DNA from: Pavlovales sp. CCMP2436
Taxonomy: Eukaryota; Haptophyta; Pavlovophyceae; Pavlovales
DNA: 20,626 nucleotides
Reading direction: 5' to 3'
NCBI GenBank assembly: GCA_026770615.1
Contig: MU631772.1
Span: 17,124 to 37,749 of the forward strand
The notes below the pieces were generated by a model that was not told the DNA's origin, did no database searches, and saw only the letters and a program-made list of their open reading frames with translations. Shown piece after piece: positions 15,418 to 20,626 of the stretch. Positions within the stretch are counted from its first letter, which is position 1. Each line of letters starts with the position of its first letter. Position numbers and translations under genes: made by a program.

Positions 15418-15516
15418 ATCAGCTACATCGTGCTACTCACCTCCACATCAGCTACATCGAGCTACGTCGAGCTACATAGAGCTGCTTATAGCTACATCGC
15501 GCCACATCAGCCACAT
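15418..15516 (+). repeat. AGCTACATCG-type short tandem repeats
   Basis: Degenerate 9-12-nt units based on GCTACATCG (CTACATCGTGCTAC, AGCTACATCGAGCTACG and so on) lie immediately inside the right terminal repeat. Confidence 0.6.
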
Positions 15517-15873
15517 CGCGCCGTAGGCCTCGCCAAGCGAGCCCCGCCAGCCGCCACAAGCCGCCACAAGCGAGCCCCGCCAGCCGCACAAGCCGCCACA
15601 AGCGAGCTCCGCCAGCCGCCACAAGCCGCCACAAGCGAGCCCCGCCAGCCGCCACAAGCCGCCACAGCCCCCGCGAAGCCAAACTCGTGCTTCGCGAGCG
15701 GAGGGACAGGCTTAATCAAATTGCTTCGTGACCGCACAAGCGCACCACCGCGCCGTAGGCCTCACCAAGCGAGCCCCGCCAGCCGCCACAAGCGCGCCAC
15801 AGCCCCGCGAAGCCAAGCTCGTGCTTCGCGAGCGGAGGGACAGGCTTTAATCTAATTGCTTCGTGGCCGCCAC
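15517..15873. repeat. Right terminal inverted repeat of the PLV
   Basis: Reverse complement of the left repeat. The strings CGAAGCCAAACTCGTGC (ending 15690) and CGAAGCCAAGCTCGTGC (ending 15824) mirror the two GCACGAG(T/C)TTGGCTTCG copies at 1 and 197. GGACAGGCTTAATCAAATTG mirrors 162-184. The spacing between copies is 134 bp here against 196 bp on the left, so the arms have diverged by gain or loss of sub-repeats. Similarity to the repeat unit stops at about 15873 (after GGCCGCCAC), which I take as the outer edge. Confidence 0.82.
15541..15671 (+). repeat. 33-bp tandem repeat inside the right terminal repeat
   Basis: Four units starting at 15541, 15574, 15606 and 15639 (period 32-33 bp), each GCCCCGCCAGCCGCCACAAG plus CCGCCACAAGCGA. 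The left arm lacks this expansion within the window. Confidence 0.75.
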
Positions 15874-15940
15874 CTAGACCCACCTAGCCCCCCCTTAGAC
15901 CCACATAGGCCGCCCCTCCCCCCCCCCTCCTCTTCTTCGG

Positions 15941-16022
15941 TCTACCGCGATCTACCACGATCTACCGAGAATCCACCAAGACCTACCGAGAATTGACCGC
16001 GATCTACCGGGATCTACCACGA
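15941..16022 (+). repeat. TCTACCRCGA short tandem repeat in flanking DNA
   Basis: About eight degenerate 10-12-nt units (TCTACCGCGA, TCTACCACGA, CCTACCGAGA) follow a C-rich tract outside the right terminal repeat. Origin unknown. Confidence 0.55.
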
Positions 16023-16765
16023 CCTTGAGGATCGAACGAGATCGACCTAGCCCCGCAAGAAACCCACCGCCCAATCTGATGGATTCTGACAATTCGGGAG
16101 GCGCCGCAGGCGATTAAAGCCTGTCCCGGCTCTCTATGGTGGTTGTCATGTCGCTGCGTGTCTGGCGGAGAGAGCTGTCGTAACAATAACGCTGAGTCTG
16201 AGGCAGTGAGTGAGGGACATCATGGGCACGATAGTCACTGGCTAGAATTAAAATTTAATGGAGATAGAGGCTCACACTCCGTAGCTTCGAAGCTTTCGCT
16301 CCCTATTATAGTCCTCGCCTCCTCCTCTGCCTCACTGGCTCACCCAGCTCGGGAGTTCGGGGCCCTCTGTCTAGTGCTGCAGAGAGAGGATTGATTGGGA
16401 CTCGGTTAGTGAGAGACTAGATTGGGGATGAGAGCAGGAAAGGGCGAGGTCGGGCGTGAGTTTGCCCTTCTACCCTGCCCTTCTACGATCTCCGCCTCAG
16501 CTTGTTGTAGCATCACTAAATATTACATAATTTATTATAGTAAATTTATCTGTCACGCGTGCAGTGCCGTCACTCGGTCACCGGCGCTGAGCGCACGCTG
16601 TCACGACCACGAGGCGCCGAGGCCTGTGATGGCGATGCATGCCGCGGCCATAACACTATCAGTAGCCGCAGTGCGCGCTAAGTTCTGATTTTCAAGCGAC
16701 GATCTGGATTGCCAGCATGCCGACTGACGCAATTTATTCGTGAAACCCGTTCGGGCCGAGGAGTC

Positions 16766-16796
<31 letters not shown>

Positions 16797-17417
16797 CGGC
16801 ATAATAGCGGCTCAGCATGGTTCAAGTTAAAGTTTGAATAAAACAACATGTGGTGCTCACTCGCAGAGCCAGAGCCAGACTTGGTTGACTTCAGAGTTCA
16901 GGCATCAGTCCTGGCAGTGGCAGAGTCTACTGTCTAGTTATTTAGTCACATTTCAGAGGATTATCCGTGCAGCGTAGTTGGTGTGCGCAGGCCTTGAGCT
17001 GCTGTACGCGGAGAAGGCACGCGTGCCCATCGACTCCTTGCTCGCCTTCTGCCGTGCCGGCCCCGGCCCCCTGAGGGCGAAGTTTAATTTTGTTTAATTT
17101 GAGGATGGGGGGTTGGTATTTAAAACGGTGCGCGGGCGTCAGCGAGAGCCCTGACGTGCGGGCGGGGCAAACTCTCGTGACAAATTGTTCGAGACCTTGT
17201 TCGAGCGATCCGAACACCTCGTCGCATGCTGTAAAAACGTGAAATATCGTGAACAGCTAACCGCCAAACTTTAAAAAGAGCAATGGCGGATTTGTTGCGC
17301 ATCCGGGATTGAGATTGAGATTGGTCGGTTGCCAACCGCCCATCTTCGGGTGCGATCGGATCCTGACCACCGATCGTGACCCCCGCCTCCTGACGCCGCT
17401 CACGGAGCAACGGAGCG
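16023..17417. other. Host intergenic region
   Basis: No ORF here looks coding. It contains a (TA)13 microsatellite at 16771-16796. The part directly before 17418 presumably holds the promoter and 5' leader of the membrane protein gene; a TATTTAAAA at about 17117-17125 is a possible TATA box. Confidence 0.4.
16771..16796. repeat. (TA)13 microsatellite
   Basis: Uninterrupted TA dinucleotides, typical of eukaryotic nuclear DNA. Confidence 0.9.
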
Positions 17418-18233
17418 ATGTTGTACGCAGACAAGCACGCGCTGCGCACGCGGCTCAAGGTGAGCCTGCTCGTCATCCGGCATCGCGAGCTCCAGTTCTA
17501 CACGAAGAACTGCATCGCGATCGGCACGAACGCGCTCTTCCTCGCCTCGTTCGCGTGGTGGGGCCTCACCGAGCCGGCCTTTGACGAGCTTGGTGGCGAT
17601 ATGGTGCAGACCGTCTACCTCGTGATCACAGCGATGATCATGGCGCTCGAGCTCCTCGCCACGGTCACCTCGACCCTCGTCGCCATTCTGGGGCCCGCAC
17701 TCGCGATCCGAGGCCCGGACGGGGCGATGCACACTGCAGTAGACTGCATGGTATCACACTATCGCTTCACGTTCGTCTGCTTCGCGCTCGGGCTCGTCTT
17801 CTTCCAGCTGTCGGTCATCTCGTTTATGCACATGCAGTACACCCCAGGTGCGTTGCGCTCGCTCCCGCACCCGCGCCAGTGCGTGCCCTTCTCCGACCGT
17901 TCTAACAAACAACTCCTGCCGCTTGGCCCGCGCCGCACAGAAATTTCCGGTCCTATTTCCGTCGCCGTGATCATCGGGACCCTCTACATGCTGACGAGCA
18001 GCTGGCGCATTTACAGCCTGCTCAAACTGCGGGCGCAGACCATGGTCACCGGCGATTTTGCCGGCGGTCCGGATGAGATCGCTGATTCGATGGCCCTGCC
18101 GCCGCACGAGCTGACGAGGATGGCAGCAGCCCAGGCCGAGCTGCAGAGCCGAGCCAAGATCGAGCTGCAGGGTCGAGACGCGCCTCAGCCAAGCAGGGGT
18201 AGGAGTTGGCTTGGTCGCGCGCGCGCTAGCTGA
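17418..18233 (+). CDS. Host four-helix membrane protein, distantly Orai-like
   Basis: The open frame is 271 residues. Four hydrophobic helices can be seen: about residues 33-50 (IGTNALFLASFAWWG), 64-92 (VYLVITAMIMALELLATVTS with VAILGPALAI), 113-135 (FTFVCFALGLVFFQLSVISF) and 175-195 (ISVAVIIGTLYMLTSSW). A charged N-terminal helix (LRTRLKVSLLVIRHRELQFY) and a helical Ala/Glu/Gln-rich cytosolic tail flank them. The helix order and the basic helix entering TM1 recall Orai-type calcium channels, but the defining TM1 Glu filter is not clearly present, so function is open. Bases 17848-17940 look like an intron read in frame; splicing it would remove 31 residues and give about 240. Third-position GC is very high, unlike the viral genes. 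An AATAAA lies 56 nt after the stop. Confidence 0.6.
   Translation: MLYADKHALRTRLKVSLLVIRHRELQFYTKNCIAIGTNALFLASFAWWGLTEPAFDELGGDMVQTVYLVITAMIMALELLATVTSTLVAILGPALAIRGPDGAMHTAVDCMVSHYRFTFVCFALGLVFFQLSVISFMHMQYTPGALRSLPHPRQCVPFSDRSNKQLLPLGPRRTEISGPISVAVIIGTLYMLTSSWRIYSLLKLRAQTMVTGDFAGGPDEIADSMALPPHELTRMAAAQAELQSRAKIELQGRDAPQPSRGRSWLGRARAS
17848..17940 (+). other. Predicted 93-nt GT-AG intron
   Basis: It begins GTGCGTTG after CCCCAG and ends CCGCACAG before AAATTTCC, with a CTAAC branch-like site (TTCTAACAAAC) about 35 nt before the end. Its length is a multiple of three and it has no stop, so it is invisible to an ORF search. Translated, it gives a Pro/Arg/Ser loop with little structure between TM3 and TM4. 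Confidence 0.6.
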
Positions 18234-18288
18234 CATTTGAGCCGCGTCTCATCTCTGCCGTACAGTACTAGTTAATTAATGGAAGATA

Positions 18289-18294
18289 AATAAA
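18289..18294 (+). terminator. Possible polyadenylation signal (AATAAA)
   Basis: AATAAA 56 nt after the stop of the membrane protein gene. Algal genomes do not always use this hexamer, so this is tentative. Confidence 0.3.
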
Positions 18295-19195
18295 GAATGA
18301 ACTGGCAGATATCGGGGTTGGGTCCATAGCCACTGGCACTGACTGACCTCCATAGCCACGTTAGCACTGAACTATCCGAAGCACAGCTTGTCAACCGGTC
18401 GTACGTACGTACGGTGTTCACTCTCTGATTAATTGATCGACGTCAGACTCAGCGACATAATTTATATATTCGAAGTGAGTCTAACTTGCCCATACATCAT
18501 ATAATTATACTAGCCTTGTGCCAGTAATAGTAGTGTATGCTGAGCCGCTAATAAGATGCGCATAGCTAAATGGCGGTCCTTGGAGCTGGATGGATCTTGC
18601 AGTCTTGACTCAAGGGCTTGATAAACGCTTTGACGCACCGCATCCGTCCGTCTGCCGCGGGCCGCTAGGATCTGACGGCGGAGCCTCCCCGGAAGAAGGG
18701 GGGAAAGCCCGCCGCAGACCACAGGTGCCTCCTAATCGGCTGCAACACACATAAAATGAATACAGGCATGTAAGTTAAGCACACAAGAAAGCGCGTATAA
18801 AAACCAGATTATCATTTAACTACCTCACGGCCCCGTTCCTGAGCCCGCCAATCCAGTTAGTTAGTATGACCCTTCAACACACCCGCAAACGCCCTACCTA
18901 GGCCTAGGCGTTGAGGGAAGTGGCTTTCATGAAATCTGCAGTGGGAGGGGGCGCTCAGCCCCCCTGCGCAGCAATCAGCCTTGATGAAGATGGCTACACT
19001 GTGTGTGTGCTCAACTGGTAGCCACACGGCGACGCGGCCTACGATGTGCCGCCTGTCAATGAGTGATATGAGAGGGATGCAACCCCGTTTGGTGCACCTG
19101 TATGCGATCTCCAAGTCCCCCGAGCAGGCTGGACGACACGCTACAGTAGCGCGCCGTACATCGGCTTTCATCGGACGAGTCCGGGATTCGTCGGA
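18295..19195. other. Host intergenic region
   Basis: Mixed A/T-rich and GC-rich patches, no convincing gene. A CGTACGTACGTACG run lies at about 18400-18413. A GC-rich island at about 18590-18720 has a minus-strand open frame that might be an exon, but it is not strong enough to call. Confidence 0.35.
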
Positions 19196-19427
19196 TCAAG
19201 CGCCGTCAGCACTAGACCCAGGATCCGTGGCCGCCGGCGTCGATGGCTTTGGCGGTGGCGCAGCTGCGCTCGCCTTGTCCTTCTTACCGGTGCCCGTGGT
19301 CCTCGGCTTCACCTTGTGGCCGGAGAGCACATGCGGCTTCTTCTGCTGCGCGTGCAAGTGGTGCTCTGTGTTGGCCTGCCTTGCGGCATCGCGGATTGCT
19401 CCGCGCGGCGTTCCAGCACCAGTTGGA
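19196..19427 (-). CDS. Host terminal exon candidate, basic/Pro-rich tail
   Basis: The minus-strand frame without an ATG reads coherently for about 77 codons (DAARQANTEHHLHAQQKKPH, then GHKVKPRTTGTGKKDKASAA, then PPPKPSTPAATDPGSSADGA) and ends in TGA at 19198-19196. Upstream the frame is closed, but there is a TTTAATACAG acceptor-like sequence ending at 19428, which would make this the last exon of a spliced host gene. The Lys/His-rich then Ala/Pro-rich composition is that of a disordered tail; no family is recognised. The donor exon is not identified; it could be the next minus-strand exon at 19703-20329 or one further away. Confidence 0.4.
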
Positions 19428-19702
19428 CTGTATTAAATATTCTTAAGATGGGGCCACATGCCGAACCCATCCTACTAAATGAGATAATTATCCTAGGTTG
19501 ATTAGGATCAGGAACGTGGGACCGCTCACAGCAGAATATACAATATTAGTCTCTCGACCTTCTGCTCTCGACGGACCTGACAATGCATACTATTTCGAAC
19601 TACTTAACTAGACATTCGTCTTAATAAGCAACATAATTTGCAATATGAATAGTTATATAGAATGCTACCAACTTAGCAACTAACTATATGTAGTCAGGCC
19701 GT

Positions 19703-20329
19703 TTAAATATGAGTCTGCGAGTGCAGCGCCTCGGCCTCCGTGCTGTACGCCGGCGAGGCGTCGAGCACCTTGCCACGCAAGAAGGCGAGTGCCACGTGCT
19801 CGCGCAACGACGCGGGCTGCAGCGCATCGAGCAGCTCGCTCGCGCGCGCGGTGTGCCGCTGCAGCGCGCGCTTGTGCTCGATCGAGTAGCTGTCGTGCAG
19901 CTCGTACGCCGCCTCGGCCTCGGCCGCAGCCTCGGTCCAGGCGCCGGCCTTTGCCGCCGCCTCGGCCGCCGCCGCCATCTCGGCCGCCGCCTCGGCCCGG
20001 GCGCCGGCCTGCGTCTCGCCGTCCACTGCGACCGCGTTCTCAGCCCGGTGCGCCACGCCGTCGGCCCCCGCCTCGGCCTGGACCTCGCTTTTTCCCGTGG
20101 CCTCCTGCCCAGCCTTGCCCGCATCCTCCTCGGTGGCCTCCGCCACGGGGCCTGCCTTGGCAGAGGCCTCCGGGCCCTCCTCGGCCTTGCCCGTGTCCTC
20201 CTCGGTGGCCCCCGCCACGGGGCCCGCCTCGGCAGAGGCCTCCGGGCCCTTCTCGGCCCAGTCGGCCGCCGACCAGACCGCTGCCATGCGCTCAAAATCT
20301 AGTTCCCCGAACGGCGAACCTCCGTCTAG
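19703..20329 (-). CDS. Host Ala/Glu-rich repeat protein (exon)
   Basis: The minus-strand frame from an acceptor-like CCCGACCCGCAG (20332) reads LDGGSPFGELDFERMAAVWS, or it may start at ATG 20287 (194 residues). It then has two 24-residue repeats (GPEASAEAGPVAGATEED type), a long Ala/Glu helix-forming stretch, and a structured C-terminal segment (SYSIEHKRALQRHTARASEL, then REHVALAFLRGKVLDASPAY) before TAA. The Ala/Glu part is probably coiled or disordered. Function is unknown. The open frame further upstream to 20497 runs antisense to the plus-strand gene at 20393 and is probably not coding. Confidence 0.5.
   Translation of the reverse strand, partial: LDGGSPFGELDFERMAAVWSAADWAEKGPEASAEAGPVAGATEEDTGKAEEGPEASAKAGPVAEATEEDAGKAGQEATGKSEVQAEAGADGVAHRAENAVAVDGETQAGARAEAAAEMAAAAEAAAKAGAWTEAAAEAEAAYELHDSYSIEHKRALQRHTARASELLDALQPASLREHVALAFLRGKVLDASPAYSTEAEALHSQTHI
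20105..20248. repeat. 72-bp tandem repeat (two copies)
   Basis: Two adjacent 72-bp units (20177-20248 and 20105-20176) encode 24-residue repeats on the minus strand, differing at a few positions. This is a typical expansion in a host low-complexity protein. Confidence 0.75.
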
Positions 20330-20392
20330 CTGCGGGTCGGGGGTGCGGGCAAGCGCGCAGTGTGGGCGCCGGCGAGCTCGCCTCGAAGTGCG

Positions 20393-20602
20393 ATGGTGTC
20401 CACGTGCAACGCCGTCACCTGCCTCGGCGTGGTGGTCATCGGTCTCGTCTGCTACATCAACGTGAAGCAGCTGCAGAGCATGGGCCAGCACAGCCACGTG
20501 ATCCGCGCGGCCGCCACCGCCTACCTGCCGCCCAAGCCGCTCACATTCGGCGCGGGCACCCGGGTGGTGGACCTCGACCTCGACGGCGCTCTCCCCTTGT
20601 GA
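20393..20602 (+). CDS. Small host single-helix membrane protein
   Basis: 69 residues from ATG 20393 (an upstream in-frame ATG at 20360 gives 80). A membrane helix sits at residues about 8-24 (AVTCLGVVVIGLVCYINV), followed by a soluble part (KQLQSMGQHSHVIRAAATAY, then a Pro-rich stretch and an acidic VVDLDLDGALP end). Codon use is very GC-rich, like the other host gene. It could be a complete small protein or the last exon of a longer one. The family is not recognised. Confidence 0.45.
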   Translation: MVSTCNAVTCLGVVVIGLVCYINVKQLQSMGQHSHVIRAAATAYLPPKPLTFGAGTRVVDLDLDGALPL

Positions 20603-20626
20603 CGAGGCCGCAGCTGGGAAGGGGGG

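Noticed and set aside
15430..15855. ORFs through the right terminal repeat (and 9-272 in the left)
   Set aside because: Ala/Pro/Arg or Gly/Trp/Leu repeats caused by GC-rich tandem DNA.
18510..18722. Minus-strand 70-residue ORF (Arg/Leu-rich) as a host exon
   Set aside because: Partly protein-like and GC-rich, but no convincing splice sites or family; left uncalled.
18981..19436. Plus-strand 151-residue ORF
   Set aside because: Its second half is antisense to the better minus-strand exon at 19196-19427, and the first half has no structure.
19709..20302. Plus-strand 197-residue ORF
   Set aside because: Arg/Leu/Gly-rich shadow of the minus-strand Ala/Glu-rich exon.

Overview
The window is a protist, probably algal, nuclear DNA segment carrying an integrated and decaying Polinton-like virus (PLV). 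About 15.9 kb of virus-like sequence (1 to about 15873) is bounded by GC-rich terminal inverted repeats built from tandem sub-repeats, and about 4.7 kb of host-like DNA follows. The left end lies inside the left terminal repeat, so the left boundary and target-site duplication are not visible. The viral assignment rests on a linked set of PLV-type genes: a double jelly-roll major capsid protein, a minor capsid (penton) protein, an FtsK/HerA-type packaging ATPase, a small pVI-like virion protein, a class 3 lipase, a GIY-YIG nuclease-like protein and a superfamily 1 helicase.

Layout. 1-241: left terminal repeat. 288-947: GIY-YIG-like protein (+). 1033-1341: four-cysteine small protein (+). 1451-4847 (possibly to 4982): large protein ending in an SF1 helicase, broken into three frames (+). 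5057-5389, 5403-5765 and perhaps 5798-6067: small unknown proteins (+). On the minus strand: lipase (6569-5925), a long spike-like gene with a discoidin-like C-terminus broken into three pieces (8742-6619), a proline-rich protein (10151-8802), the packaging ATPase (10982-10185) and a basic Ala/Thr-rich protein (11568-11149). On the plus strand: penton (11678-12451), pVI-like protein (12509-12862) and MCP (12959-14220, broken in two). 14221-15516 has no convincing gene but holds a large imperfect inverted repeat and several short iterated motifs. About 15517-15873: right terminal repeat.

An A/T-rich motif (AATAAATATCTC or AAATAAAAAT-type) precedes most viral genes, usually 19-30 nt before the start codon. 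It helps choose starts and suggests where starts have been lost. At least four frameshifts and several in-frame stops or a lost start show that this copy is no longer a fully functional virus, although the lipase, ATPase, penton, pVI-like and proline-rich genes still look intact. I found no integrase and no DNA polymerase.

The host part (15874-20626) has a four-helix membrane protein gene (17418-18233), distantly Orai-like, with a probable 93-nt GT-AG intron. It also has two minus-strand exon candidates (19196-19427 and 19703-20329) and a small plus-strand membrane protein (20393-20602). High GC in the coding parts and a short GT-AG intron with a CTAAC branch-like site fit a unicellular eukaryote. 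I cannot name the species.
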